Virus record (IMG/VR): IMGVR_UViG_3300035126_000903
Span: 1 to 64,000 of that record
From: a virus
Length of the DNA stretch: 64,000 bases
Strand: one strand, 5' to 3'
Shown here: piece after piece, positions 30,343-37,590 of the stretch
Layout: each line of letters starts with the position of its first letter
Position numbering within the stretch: the first letter of the stretch is position 1
Program-made: the position numbers and the translations under genes
Notes under the pieces: model-generated
Database searches by the model: none
Told to the model about the DNA's origin: nothing
The model's input: the letters and a program-made list of their open reading frames with translations, nothing else

Positions 30343-30747
30343 TTAGTCCCAATTCATAGGAAGACAGTCATGAGAAGGTACATCATAGAATTTTTCACCT
30401 GTTTCAATATTTTGTAGTGTATAGTATCGTGTACCTATCCTATAAGGTGCATAAGTTGACAAAATTTTATGAACCTTATGCCTATATCGTATTAAATCAT
30501 CACTAACATCAGATATATGTAATTTTTCATTACTATTATCCAAGTTTTGTTCTAAATTTTTATCTTCTTCTGTATCACCATCTACCGTTCCTTGTAAAAA
30601 GGATAAGTATTTTATCTTTTCAATTTCTTTATCAGTATAAAACCTACCACTAACACCAAATAAACCCAATAAAAGGTTTTGTGCTTGGTTTTCAGTTATC
30701 AGTTCTAACCTAAGTTTTTCTGCTATTTCTAAAATTTGTTCTTTCAT
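30343..30747 (-). CDS. cassette fusion gene with two in-frame cores
   Basis: 134 residues from MKEQILEIAEKLRL at 30747. Leader ends LLLGLFGVSG, where the core GTTAGTGGTAG reads Val-Ser-Gly. A second leader-like stretch (EDKNLEQNLDNSNEKL then HISDVSDD) lies at mid-protein with a second core GTTAGTGATG. Two cassettes thus appear joined into one reading frame. The C-terminal body is basic and tyrosine-rich. Confidence 0.65.
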   Translation of the reverse strand: MKEQILEIAEKLRLELITENQAQNLLLGLFGVSGRFYTDKEIEKIKYLSFLQGTVDGDTEEDKNLEQNLDNSNEKLHISDVSDDLIRYRHKVHKILSTYAPYRIGTRYYTLQNIETGEKFYDVPSHDCLPMNWD

Positions 30748-30785
30748 ATCTTTTACTGTGTTTATTTGTGAACCGTTAGCGGTAA
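30648..30785 (-). repeat. attC-like site enclosing a leader ORF
   Basis: Plus-strand CTAACACCAAATAAAC at the left pairs with GTTTATTTGTG...GTTAGC at the right, with extra unpaired bases on one side as in integron attC sites. The 100-nt centre holds the ATG and leader of the gene at 30343. Confidence 0.65.
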
Positions 30786-30787
30786 TA

Positions 30788-30970
30788 CTAATAACCCAAC
30801 AAATACATCTTTCTACCCCAAGCTTTTTTTGCTTCTTGTTCATTACCACCATAAACAATCTGATACCAATCCACCCACATTTGAGGCTGGGCAACTGGAT
30901 TTGGTTCAGATGAAGCACTACCGCTAACAGCAGGTTGCTTCAATGGCTTAGTTTCTTTCTTTTTTGACAT
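30788..30970 (-). CDS. cassette fusion gene
   Basis: 60 residues. Basic leader MSKKKETKPLKQPA, then the core GTTAGCGGTAG (30918-30928) reads Val-Ser-Gly-Ser. The cassette ends with the same word (GTTAGCGGTAA, 30775). The body is Trp/Tyr-rich. Confidence 0.65.
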   Translation of the reverse strand: MSKKKETKPLKQPAVSGSASSEPNPVAQPQMWVDWYQIVYGGNEQEAKKAWGRKMYLLGY

Positions 30971-31002
30971 TTTATCATTTATTTAAAGTTTGTAATCCTA
31001 CA

Positions 31003-31067
31003 CAAATACAACATACTGGTGGAATATAAGTGGATGTAAACTTCACAAATAAACGAGTTAGTTGCAA
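31003..31067 (-). repeat. cassette-end repeat, class 2
   Basis: Plus strand ACACAAATACAACATACTGGT...GTAAACTTCACAAATAAACGAGTTA. Further copies at 33117, 34053, 34381 and 56500. Within it ATACTGGTGG-type hairpins are short. Confidence 0.6.
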
Positions 31068-31321
31068 TTTTTCTTACACCACATAATCTTGCTGCCTTTT
31101 CGCAAATGAACTAATCGTAATTCATAACCTTTATCCATCATTTGTTGCATTTCTTCTAATTCTTTAAGTTCTACATCATTGAAAGAGCGTTCATTTACTC
31201 CATCCTTAATCTTAATGTAGTTCTTAGCAAAATCATAAAAACTGCAACTAACATCGTGTAGTGCTTGTTTAATTTCATCACTAATTTCTTCATCTGTTTT
31301 TTTAACATTTTTCTTTTTCAT
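31058..31321 (-). CDS. cassette fusion gene
   Basis: 87 residues. Leader MKKKNVKKTDEEISDEIK to ALHDVS; the core GTTAGTTGCAG (31242-31252) reads Val-Ser-Cys. The stop codon TAA lies within the terminal core word (AAC TAA C), so the site supplies start and stop. Cassette end repeats GTTAGTTGCAA. Confidence 0.68.
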   Translation of the reverse strand: MKKKNVKKTDEEISDEIKQALHDVSCSFYDFAKNYIKIKDGVNERSFNDVELKELEEMQQMMDKGYELRLVHLRKGSKIMWCKKNCN

Positions 31322-31364
31322 ATTCTATATTTTTTAATTTGTAAAACAATAATTTAACTAAACC

Positions 31365-31414
31365 TAACAAATGATAAACAACATTAAAACGATTGTTTAT
31401 CATCGGACGTTATG
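31365..31414 (-). repeat. attC-like site, perfect 11-bp arm
   Basis: CTAACAA, ATGATAAACAA, 11 nt, TTGTTTATCAT, CGGACGTTATG. On the minus strand the far end is GTTAGGT, an exact GTTRRRY. A near-identical copy lies at 56939-56990. Confidence 0.78.
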
Positions 31415-31420
31415 TGTAAT

Positions 31421-31636
31421 TTAATCAACTTTGTATTTCCTACCACCTAAGTGATGTTCGTGTATAAACTTTGATTTACATCTTGAACATTCATACTTAC
31501 TATGATAATTACTTTTCCAAATCAAAGTTTTCTTATGTATTCCAATTAAACACAATAAACTACACATAACATCAGATATATGTAATTTTTCATTACTCTT
31601 ATCCAAGTTTTGTTCTAAATTTTTATATTTTTCCAT
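31421..31636 (-). CDS. cassette fusion gene with zinc-ribbon body
   Basis: 71 residues. Leader MEKYKNLEQNLDKSNEKL-HISDV is shared with the genes at 30343 and 32043. The core GTTATGTGTAG (31561-31570) reads Val-Met-Cys. The body has CSLLC...YECSRCKSKF, a zinc ribbon. Cassette end GTTATGTGTAA matches. Confidence 0.7.
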   Translation of the reverse strand: MEKYKNLEQNLDKSNEKLHISDVMCSLLCLIGIHKKTLIWKSNYHSKYECSRCKSKFIHEHHLGGRKYKVD

Positions 31637-31640
31637 CTTA

Positions 31641-31922
31641 TTAATTTTTTACCTTGTGTTCTATATATATTTCTCTGTACATCTTATATTGTTTCCCGTA
31701 AAAATCAACCAAGAAAAAATTCCAATTATCATTACCATTTCTACCTATTAACATTGCGTGTATATTTTGTAGTTTATAATACATCATAGCCACCTTACCA
31801 TAATTGTCGGGATTATTTTTTAATTCATCAATCTCGTCCAATCTTTTTTCTAATTCAGTTTTAGGTATAATCAACCTCATAAACTTTAAAAAATAATCCC
31901 TAATTTTTTCTTTTGTTTTCAT
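31641..31922 (-). CDS. cassette gene, hypothetical
   Basis: 93 residues, MKTKEKIRDYFLKFMRL..., helix then beta strands. The whole ORF lies inside its cassette (start after GTTATAT at 31944). Confidence 0.65.
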   Translation of the reverse strand: MKTKEKIRDYFLKFMRLIIPKTELEKRLDEIDELKNNPDNYGKVAMMYYKLQNIHAMLIGRNGNDNWNFFLVDFYGKQYKMYREIYIEHKVKN

Positions 31923-31943
31923 AATTCAAAAATTAATACTAAA

Positions 31944-32036
31944 ATATAACAAGGTATATGTGAAATACCTCATAAAGTTTCTACTAATTATTTAAGTTCT
32001 GTGGTAAGGTACTTCACATATACCCAACCGTTAGTG
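31944..32036 (-). repeat. attC-like site
   Basis: ATAACAAGGTATATGTGAAATACCT pairs with AGGTACTTCACATATACC, then CAACCGTTAG. One mismatch in 18 bp plus an asymmetric spacer, as in attC sites. Confidence 0.78.
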
Positions 32037-32042
32037 GTAATT

Positions 32043-32306
32043 TTAATCTTTGTATCTTCTCCATACCGCAGAACCATCAATACCATCTTTCCACATTCCT
32101 TCGTCATTTTCCTTAACAGTTTTGAAGAATTCTTTAACTAAATCCAACACTTCTTTTTTATCCATTTTTACACCTTCGTAATATACATCATCTCTTTGAT
32201 TTCTGAAGAATTCTTCAAAACGATTAAAACTACCACTAACATCAGATATATGTAATTTTTTATTACTTTTATCTAAGTTTTGTTCTAATTTTTTATCTTC
32301 TTCCAT
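32043..32306 (-). CDS. cassette fusion gene
   Basis: 87 residues. Leader MEEDKKLEQNLDKSNKKL-HISDVSG is encoded inside the attC-like site. The core GTTAGTGGTAG (32231-32240) reads Val-Ser-Gly-Ser and the cassette ends with GTTAGTGGTAA. Body acidic/aromatic, unknown. Confidence 0.7.
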   Translation of the reverse strand: MEEDKKLEQNLDKSNKKLHISDVSGSFNRFEEFFRNQRDDVYYEGVKMDKKEVLDLVKEFFKTVKENDEGMWKDGIDGSAVWRRYKD

Positions 32307-32354
32307 TTTGTTGAATTTTATGTTAAAACTACATATATCTGAGTATCGTTATAA
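32236..32354 (-). repeat. attC-like site enclosing a start codon
   Basis: CTAACATCAGATATATGTA at the left pairs with TACATATATCTGA...GTTATA at the right with five unpaired bases on one side. The ATG of the gene at 32043 and 20 codons lie in the loop. Confidence 0.72.
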
Positions 32355-32367
32355 ACAATAAAAAACC

Positions 32368-32727
32368 TTAAAGTGGTGGTTCTAAATTGTCTTTTATCTT
32401 ATCATAAGATTCTTTAATCGCTTCGGATAATACTTGTTCGATAGGTTTTTTACTATTTATAACAACGGATATATGAAATAAAAAATTAATAGATTCTACA
32501 AACTTTCTAATTTCTTCTTCTGATTTACATTCTCGTTGAACAACACAAAATTCACCCCTAACTACTTTACAAGTTTGGGTTTCTATGTTGTAATAAAGTA
32601 TTGGTAATCTACAAGGGTTTCCACATATCTCTGTATCTTCTTCACCTAAAACCCAAACTTGTTTTCCAGTGAATACATCAAGTATCTCACTAAAACCTAA
32701 TTCTGTTAAATTTTGTGTTGTTATCAT
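32368..32727 (-). CDS. cassette fusion gene with long leader
   Basis: 119 residues. The first 88 residues (beta-rich, with CGNPCRLP) lie in the centre of a 300-nt attC-like site. The core GTTATAAATAG (32453-32463) then reads Val-Ile-Asn and the cassette ends GTTATAAACAA. Only the last 30 residues belong to the cassette. Confidence 0.65.
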   Translation of the reverse strand: MITTQNLTELGFSEILDVFTGKQVWVLGEEDTEICGNPCRLPILYYNIETQTCKVVRGEFCVVQRECKSEEEIRKFVESINFLFHISVVINSKKPIEQVLSEAIKESYDKIKDNLEPPL

Positions 32728-32775
32728 CGTTCTGATTATTAATTTTTTACATTCATATATCCGCAGCCGTTATGT
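32453..32775 (-). repeat. long attC-like site with coding centre
   Basis: GGATATATGAA (32467-32477) pairs with TTCATATATCC (32752-32762), flanked by TATAAC and GTTATG. The 270-nt centre is coding. Confidence 0.62.
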
Positions 32776-32784
32776 GTAATTTAT

Positions 32785-33036
32785 TCAAAAATAATCACGT
32801 TTAAGTTGTTCCTCTTTAATTAGAATCTCCCTTTGTTCTTTCATTTGACCAATTACTTCATCGAAATTTTTACTCATTTGTCTTTCAAACTGATTTTCAT
32901 TTTGGTAATCTAATGACACTTCGTGTTTAACATCAAATCCGTTTTCTCGTAAAAATTTCTTCAATAAGAAAATTAAACGTGATTTTCCACTCATTGCTCT
33001 ACCAGATACGGTAATAATTAATTTTTCCTTTTCCAT
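32785..33036 (-). CDS. P-loop NTPase-like small protein
   Basis: 83 residues. ITVSGRAMSGKSRLIFLLKKFL is a Walker A motif with following helix. Too short for a full kinase, but a Walker A alone is clear. Driven by the promoter at 33065; the only cassette-region gene here with its own promoter. Confidence 0.65.
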   Translation of the reverse strand: MEKEKLIITVSGRAMSGKSRLIFLLKKFLRENGFDVKHEVSLDYQNENQFERQMSKNFDEVIGQMKEQREILIKEEQLKRDYF

Positions 33037-33064
33037 TTTATATTTGTTTTGAGTTTAATATAAT

Positions 33065-33096
33065 TAAATATAAGAAATAAATTTTGATTTTCCAAA
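33065..33096 (-). promoter_or_regulatory. promoter, Bacteroidota type
   Basis: TTTGGAAAATC, 20 nt, TATATTTAA on the minus strand. Confidence 0.7.
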
Positions 33097-33116
33097 TTTT
33101 TTATCAGGTTAACTTA

Positions 33117-33182
33117 AACCTACACAAATACAACATACTGGTGGGATATAAGTGGGTGTAAACTTCACAAATAAACGAGTTA
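33117..33182 (-). repeat. cassette-end repeat, class 2
   Basis: Same repeat as at 31003, ending GAGTTATAAGTAA. Confidence 0.6.
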
Positions 33183-33191
33183 TAAGTAATA

Positions 33192-33341
33192 TTATTTTTT
33201 AATTGGTTTCTTCTTGTTCTTTTTAGGTTTTTTACATTCATCAAGTTTAGTCCCAGCCACATATTCAGCCATTTCGGGTTCATTATTAAGAAACCAATTT
33301 ATTCGGTTTATTTTTTGTTCTTGTGTTAATTCTATATTCAT
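33192..33341 (-). CDS. cassette gene, small basic-tailed protein
   Basis: 49 residues from MNIELTQEQKINRI at 33341; ends in a lysine-rich tail (KKPKKNKKKPIKK), possibly nucleic-acid binding. Confidence 0.6.
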   Translation of the reverse strand: MNIELTQEQKINRINWFLNNEPEMAEYVAGTKLDECKKPKKNKKKPIKK

Positions 33342-33380
33342 TTTTATTAAATTTATTTTGTTAAAAAAATAATACATACA

Positions 33381-33437
33381 CATAACAAAGTGTATAAGTA
33401 ATGTGGCTAATAAAGTTTATCTGTAAGTTATGTGTAA
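33381..33437 (-). repeat. attC-like core pair CACATAAC/GTTATGTG
   Basis: CACATAAC and GTTATGTG lie 40 nt apart around AGTGTATAAGTAATGTGG...; inner arms weak. Confidence 0.45.
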
Positions 33438-33439
33438 TG

Positions 33440-33739
33440 TTACTCACCATTATACTTAAATTCAAACAACTTTGGTTTTAATGTATTACCAATTGGTTGA
33501 ACGATTGATAAATCACTTGATGTTTCTCCGTGAATAACTTTCATTAAACCAGGTATTCCATAATTCTCAAATGTTATTTCATACAAATCGCCAAAAAATG
33601 ATGTATCATTATTACTAATTGTATGTGTTACTTCTATAACATACTTTTTTGTAGTTATCAATGATTGTTGTAAATTAATAAACCAAAGTTGTGTTCCACT
33701 TGGTATCACATACTTATCTCCAATTTTTACTTTTTTCAT
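33440..33739 (-). CDS. cassette gene, beta-rich hypothetical
   Basis: 99 residues, MKKVKIGDKYVIPSGTQLWF..., beta-barrel-like. KYVIEVTH may contain a core (GTTATAG). Unknown function. Confidence 0.62.
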   Translation of the reverse strand: MKKVKIGDKYVIPSGTQLWFINLQQSLITTKKYVIEVTHTISNNDTSFFGDLYEITFENYGIPGLMKVIHGETSSDLSIVQPIGNTLKPKLFEFKYNGE

Positions 33740-33830
33740 ATTTCATTTCTTTAATTTTAACTTTTTAAAATTTGTGAGTTCATTACTCCATCAATATCCA
33801 AGAAAATAACTTTTTGCACAGGTTTTGGAT

Positions 33831-34025
33831 TTAACTAATGGTTCTTTCAAAAACAATGAGATAACCTCCTCTTAGATGACTGCCACCACCTGTTGATATA
33901 TGTCGTGCTGTTACAGATACAATCAACCAACCATCTTCCAAGATTTTATCTATTTTGTCTTGAACATCTTTGTAAGATTCATCATCAGGAGTCACCAATA
34001 CTTTTTGTTCTTTAAGTGCTATCAT
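33831..34025 (-). CDS. cassette gene, DUF4177-like
   Basis: 64 residues. ILEDGWLIVSVTA...GGGSHLRGGYLIVFERTI matches the DUF4177 pattern (GWELVSV...Y.I.F.R). Function unknown. Confidence 0.6.
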   Translation of the reverse strand: MIALKEQKVLVTPDDESYKDVQDKIDKILEDGWLIVSVTARHISTGGGSHLRGGYLIVFERTIS

Positions 34026-34052
34026 ATTATTTTTAATTTAATCGTTCAAAGA

Positions 34053-34132
34053 TATGACCTACAAACTCACCCCTCTGATACTGGTAGAGTATAAGTGGGT
34101 GTAAACTTCACAAATAAGCGAGTTAGCAGCAA
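34053..34132 (-). repeat. cassette-end repeat, class 2
   Basis: ATACTGGTAGAGTATAAGTGGGTGTAAACTTCACAAATAAGCGAGTTAGCAGCAA, with an altered left half. Confidence 0.6.
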
Positions 34133-34134
34133 TG

Positions 34135-34338
34135 CTATGACTGCAAGCCAACACCATATCGTTTAAACCCATATTTCGTAAGTGTATAGTATTCTCCGTG
34201 TTCATTCACCCATTGATTAGGTCTTACTTCAATTAATCCTATTAGCCTTGCAAGTGCATCATATAAAGCACTGCTGCTAACATCGTATTGCTGAACATTG
34301 CCAGCTTCATCGGTAATTTCAACTTTTACTTTCATATC
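34135..34338 (-). CDS. cassette fusion gene
   Basis: 67 residues from MKVKVEITDEAGNVQQ at 34338 (an upstream in-frame ATG is at 34371). The core GTTAGCAGCAG (34271-34281) reads Val-Ser-Ser in YDVSSS. The cassette ends GTTAGCAGCAA at 34122, an 11-base near-identity. Confidence 0.65.
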   Translation of the reverse strand, partial: DMKVKVEITDEAGNVQQYDVSSSALYDALARLIGLIEVRPNQWVNEHGEYYTLTKYGFKRYGVGLQS

Positions 34339-34380
34339 AATATTTATTTTTATTAAACATTTGTCTTTCAATTTAACTTA

Positions 34381-34452
34381 ATACTACACAAATACAACAT
34401 ACTGGTAGCGTATAAGTGGGTGCAAACTTCACAAATAAGCGAGTTAGCAGCC
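34381..34452 (-). repeat. cassette-end repeat, class 2
   Basis: Same repeat, ending GAGTTAGCAGCCA. Confidence 0.6.
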
Positions 34453-34650
34453 ATAATCAGAACAGACCGTTTCAAAGTCGTTCATAACAGCATCTAACAA
34501 TTCCCATTTATCAGGATTACAACTTGTTGAACCTACCAGCAAAAATTGAATTGCTATATCGTGTTCAGTTGTATGTTGACCTTTTTCGGCAAATCTTAAT
34601 CTTTCTGATTTAAGTGCCTCAATCAATTTTTGTTTTCTTTCTTCGTTCAT
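34444..34650 (-). CDS. cassette gene, hypothetical
   Basis: 68 residues from MNEERKQKLIEALKSERL at 34650. The whole ORF lies in its cassette, which runs from GTTAGCAGCCG (34680-34689) to GTTAGCAGCCA (34443-34452). Confidence 0.65.
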   Translation of the reverse strand: MNEERKQKLIEALKSERLRFAEKGQHTTEHDIAIQFLLVGSTSCNPDKWELLDAVMNDFETVCSDYGC

Positions 34651-34679
34651 ATTTTTAGTATTAAATTTTACAAAATTAC

Positions 34680-34813
34680 GGCTGCTAACACACGTTTGGC
34701 GAAAGTGGCGGTTCAGTGCTCCGCAGACACATTTGTGGTTAATCAAACATTGGTTCTCCGCATCGGCTTTTGTGGTGAAAATCGCCACCTTCGCCGAGCG
34801 TGGGAACATTATG
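34680..34813 (-). repeat. GC-rich attC-like site
   Basis: CTAACACACGTTTGGCGAAAG TGGCGG at the left pairs with CGCCACCTTCGCCGAGCG...ATTATG at the right, unpaired extra bases on one side. About 130 nt and much richer in GC than surroundings, so imported. Confidence 0.75.
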
Positions 34814-34820
34814 TGCAAGG

Positions 34821-35021
34821 CTACAATTCGTACTTTGAATAAAAGGCAACCTCACCATCATTTACCCATTGGTCAATTAAGTCGCTAACATCATTAATGT
34901 ATTGTTCATTTTTACCTGCTAATTTAGTTGCTTTTAGATTTTCCCAAAATTCACCACTAAATTCATCCATATTATTCATGTAGTGAACAACAATTTCAAG
35001 TTTCTCTTTTAAGTTTTCCAT
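34821..35021 (-). CDS. cassette fusion gene
   Basis: 66 residues. Acidic helical leader to QYINDVS; core GTTAGCGAC (34881-34889) reads Val-Ser-Asp. The end word does not match the core, so this may be a hybrid after recombination. Confidence 0.62.
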   Translation of the reverse strand: MENLKEKLEIVVHYMNNMDEFSGEFWENLKATKLAGKNEQYINDVSDLIDQWVNDGEVAFYSKYEL

Positions 35022-35097
35022 TTCGTATTTAAATTAAATTTTGTGGTTAATGAAAAGTCAGTGCATTTAAGCCTCCACTGACAGCAAGCGGCAAAAC

Positions 35098-35108
35098 GTT
35101 AGTGATAA
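35098..35108 (-). repeat. cassette end core GTTAGTGATAA
   Basis: Matches the core GTTAGTGATAG inside the gene at 35115. Left of it GTCAGTG...CACTGAC forms a hairpin. Confidence 0.5.
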
Positions 35109-35114
35109 TAAAAA

Positions 35115-35360
35115 TTAAATCAATCCTTGTTTCTTTAACATATTTACGATTGCCTTTGCTGCTGCCTTAACTGAATCAGGGTCTGTTTCCATATCACCCT
35201 CTTTCATAGAATAAGGCACATATCGTAAATATACTTCACTATCAATTATATCTTTAATCATATCAATAAGTTCTTGCTCATTTTTACTATCACTAACATC
35301 AGATATATTCAAGTTTTCTTGATGTTCATTGAGACTTTGTATGTGTTTTAAATCTTTCAT
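35115..35360 (-). CDS. cassette fusion gene
   Basis: 81 residues. Leader MKDLKHIQSLNEHQENL-NISDVSD, a variant of the KLHISDVS leaders. Core GTTAGTGATAG (35287-35297) reads Val-Ser-Asp. Body acidic helical. Confidence 0.65.
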   Translation of the reverse strand: MKDLKHIQSLNEHQENLNISDVSDSKNEQELIDMIKDIIDSEVYLRYVPYSMKEGDMETDPDSVKAAAKAIVNMLKKQGLI

Positions 35361-35369
35361 CTTCGTAAA

Positions 35370-35555
35370 TTAGTTTTTAGCTAAACTAAGAATATAATCA
35401 GCATCATTTTGTGTTGATATTTTCCCCTTTATTAGTAATTTATCATAACCTGTATAAAGTTCCCATTTATCATCATACAACAAAACATAATGTTCTCCGT
35501 TTGATTTATAACCCCCAACATATGCCCCCTTTTTTAATACGATTAATTTTTTCAT
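35370..35555 (-). CDS. hypothetical protein
   Basis: 61 residues from MKKLIVLKKGAYVGG at 35555 behind its own promoter. KSNGEHYVLLYDDKWELY is beta-rich. Unrecognised. Confidence 0.6.
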   Translation of the reverse strand: MKKLIVLKKGAYVGGYKSNGEHYVLLYDDKWELYTGYDKLLIKGKISTQNDADYILSLAKN

Positions 35556-35577
35556 ATTCATTTTTTTAACTTACATA

Positions 35578-35609
35578 GTAAAGATACAACAGAAAACCCA
35601 TATTTCCAA
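35578..35609 (-). promoter_or_regulatory. promoter, Bacteroidota type
   Basis: TTGGAAATATG then TATCTTTAC; reads into 35370 and then the cassette string to its left. Confidence 0.7.
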
Positions 35610-35646
35610 GCTTTCAATATTAAATTATCGTTAAATTTATCCACAT

Positions 35647-36147
35647 TTATTTACACACCAAATGCCTCTTTACCTTTTTCTTTACTACACCCCCCACAAT
35701 AATATCATAATCCTTATTATCCATCACCCAGTCCAAATCAATCGTTGTAGCATAGTACGAACCCGAAGATGAAGATTTCCAATCCCCCTTCAGTAAACTC
35801 GTCCACATAAAAAACCACTTTATCCCACCACCACTATCATCGTATGATACTAAAAGATAATCCGAAGCACGCTTTGAATACTCACCACCCCTCCAAATAT
35901 GGGTAGTTTTTGAGGTCTTAATCTCCAATGGAATACCACCAACCACCAAATCCGGTTCGGAATCCAGACGGGGCGAAACGCATTGCGGAACAACTTTGGC
36001 AAACGAAGCCTCCAATATATTCGATATCAACTCCGATTTTAATTTCGTTGATAGTGAATCGTAATCCACTAACCCCCTAAATGTATAAAACCGATTGGTG
36101 GCCTCCCCCACCACATCATTAATCCATAATCGTATCGTTTCGTTCAT
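35647..36147 (-). CDS. PD-(D/E)XK nuclease, orphan restriction-enzyme-like
   Basis: 166 residues. SEPDLVVGGIPLEIKTSKT (near residues 63-81) carries PD-x-E-x-K, the metal-binding signature of type II restriction enzymes, preceded by a conserved helix Glu (LEASFAKV). No methyltransferase lies nearby. It may attack host or rival DNA, or act in DNA processing. Confidence 0.75.
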   Translation of the reverse strand: MNETIRLWINDVVGEATNRFYTFRGLVDYDSLSTKLKSELISNILEASFAKVVPQCVSPRLDSEPDLVVGGIPLEIKTSKTTHIWRGGEYSKRASDYLLVSYDDSGGGIKWFFMWTSLLKGDWKSSSSGSYYATTIDLDWVMDNKDYDIIVGGVVKKKVKRHLVCK

Positions 36148-36149
36148 TC

Positions 36150-36459
36150 TTTACTAAATATTATTTGTTTTGATTATTATGAGTGCGATTATCATAGGTG
36201 CGCTTATCAAGGGAAAATAGTGCTTATCGTATGTTCAAGGGGAGAAGCTATGGTCGAAAACCTGACCTCTCGATGGGGATGAGTCCCCTCCCATAACACA
36301 ACATAAATTATTTTCGTGCTTACACTAAAATGCCTGCCCCCCCCTGTCTTATAACATAACCCTTCTCACTAACACCATTCGGATTTTTTTTACCAAACTA
36401 GCCTCCTTCAGGCCTACCACTTTTTGGGTTGTGTTATATTTGAGTTGAGCTATATTTGG
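36150..36459. other. non-coding region with inverted repeats
   Basis: Plus strand has hairpins GGTC-GAAAACCT-GACC and GGGG-ATGAGT-CCCC (about 36252-36296). ATAACACAA (36293) and TTGTGTTAT (36430) form a 9 bp inverted repeat 140 nt apart, the geometry of a long attC-like site. No ORF seen. Confidence 0.5.
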
Positions 36460-36684
36460 TTACAGCCCTTTCCACTTTTTGGAATTCGCAACTGCTCCCA
36501 TCCTCATATACTCCATTCTACACCATTCCGTTGGTGATATATCGGATTGTGTGATACGCATGATATTTGGGTTGTGTTCTAACCCTAATACTTTTGGGTT
36601 ACTATCTACAGGTTTATAGATAAAGTCATGTGGGGAGAATGCTTTTTTACTATTTTGCGTTTTTTTGTTGAAAAGGTTTAACAT
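36460..36684 (-). CDS. hypothetical protein
   Basis: 74 residues, MLNLFNKKTQNSKKAF..., ends GAVANSKKWKGL. Unrecognised. Confidence 0.6.
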   Translation of the reverse strand: MLNLFNKKTQNSKKAFSPHDFIYKPVDSNPKVLGLEHNPNIMRITQSDISPTEWCRMEYMRMGAVANSKKWKGL

Positions 36685-36777
36685 AGGTGTTATTTTTTAT
36701 TGCTGATATTTTTTTTGTTTATTTCATCCAAAATCCGGACTGCTTCATCCTCATACACCCAACCGTTAGGCACAATA

Positions 36778-37083
36778 CTAAGACTGTACCCATTCACAAT
36801 CAAATTCTTGACAAAGATTTATAAATGCTTGTTTTTCACTTCCACATTCGTTGATGTATTTTTCAGAAACACAACCAAAATCACCACCATTTCTTGTCCA
36901 CTCAATACCATACTTAGTTCTTTCAATCCAACAAATGTGTTTCCCTCTTTTATCAGCATCATCAATAAAACAGATAGGTTTCTGTTTGTCAAGAATTAAA
37001 CTATAAAGTTGTTCGTAATCTTTAGATAATTTATACATACTATCGTATTGCTTCAAATCGCTTAATTTAATTTCGTTTTTCAT
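36778..37083 (-). CDS. cassette-type hypothetical protein
   Basis: 101 residues with CFIDDADKRGKHICWIERTKYGIEW. Ends with GTTAGGCACAA (minus GCCTAAC, exact RYYYAAC) at 36768, so it is probably a cassette gene outside the main string. Confidence 0.62.
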   Translation of the reverse strand: MKNEIKLSDLKQYDSMYKLSKDYEQLYSLILDKQKPICFIDDADKRGKHICWIERTKYGIEWTRNGGDFGCVSEKYINECGSEKQAFINLCQEFDCEWVQS

Positions 37084-37099
37084 ATTATTTAATTTTTTG

Positions 37100-37199
37100 C
37101 AGTCAGGACAGGATTCGAACCTGTATGTGGTAATCCTTTCAGATATTTCTCACTTACGTTTTTGCCGTATTAGCGTCTAACCAATTCCGCCACCTGACT
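37100..37199 (-). ncRNA. tRNA-like RNA, AGTCAGG family, member 11
   Basis: Same as the RNA at 16393-16492 apart from the discriminator base. A long-distance duplication. Confidence 0.6.
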
Positions 37200-37207
37200 A
37201 AAATTTG

Positions 37208-37396
37208 TTAAGGCCATTTTAAATCGGGTGACTTATTGTCATCTTGAAACTCCCAATAAGTATCACCAAGTATTTGATCCACCTCGTCTGATGTATTTTC
37301 AAATGCGTCAAAAATAACTTGCATCACTTCCTTTTCGGTTACATTTAGAATTTTAGCAATTCCAATAATGTGGTCTTCTAATGGTAAATCTCTCAT
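37208..37396 (-). CDS. hypothetical acidic protein
   Basis: 62 residues, MRDLPLEDHIIGIAKILNV..., between two tRNA-like RNAs. Unrecognised. Confidence 0.6.
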   Translation of the reverse strand: MRDLPLEDHIIGIAKILNVTEKEVMQVIFDAFENTSDEVDQILGDTYWEFQDDNKSPDLKWP

Positions 37397-37432
37397 TTCG
37401 TTTTAAAATTAATCCGGTTTATAATTGTTTTG

Positions 37433-37535
37433 CAGTCAGGACAGGATTCGAACCTGCAAAGTATGGTGAGTTCATCCGTTGTACCCATACCTTTAACATT
37501 ACTACTCAAGCGTCTAACCATTCCGCCACCTGACT
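37433..37535 (-). ncRNA. tRNA-like RNA, AGTCAGG family, member 12
   Basis: Perfect 5 bp stem TGAGT/ACTCA in the anticodon-stem position closes a 32-nt loop; scaffold intact. Confidence 0.62.
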
Positions 37536-37590
37536 ATAAATGAAGGTTCCATACTTAGTCTTTGCGGGAAGTCACCTCCAACCCACCTCG

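Noticed and set aside
31003-34452. Class 2 repeats as fully folding attC sites
   Set aside because: TATTTGTG occurs twice in direct rather than inverted order, so only the end cores fit; I list them as cassette-end repeats, not as proven attC.
36240-36300. Hammerhead ribozyme
   Set aside because: GATGAG and GAAA motifs are present, but CUGAUGA and the required stem arrangement cannot be satisfied.
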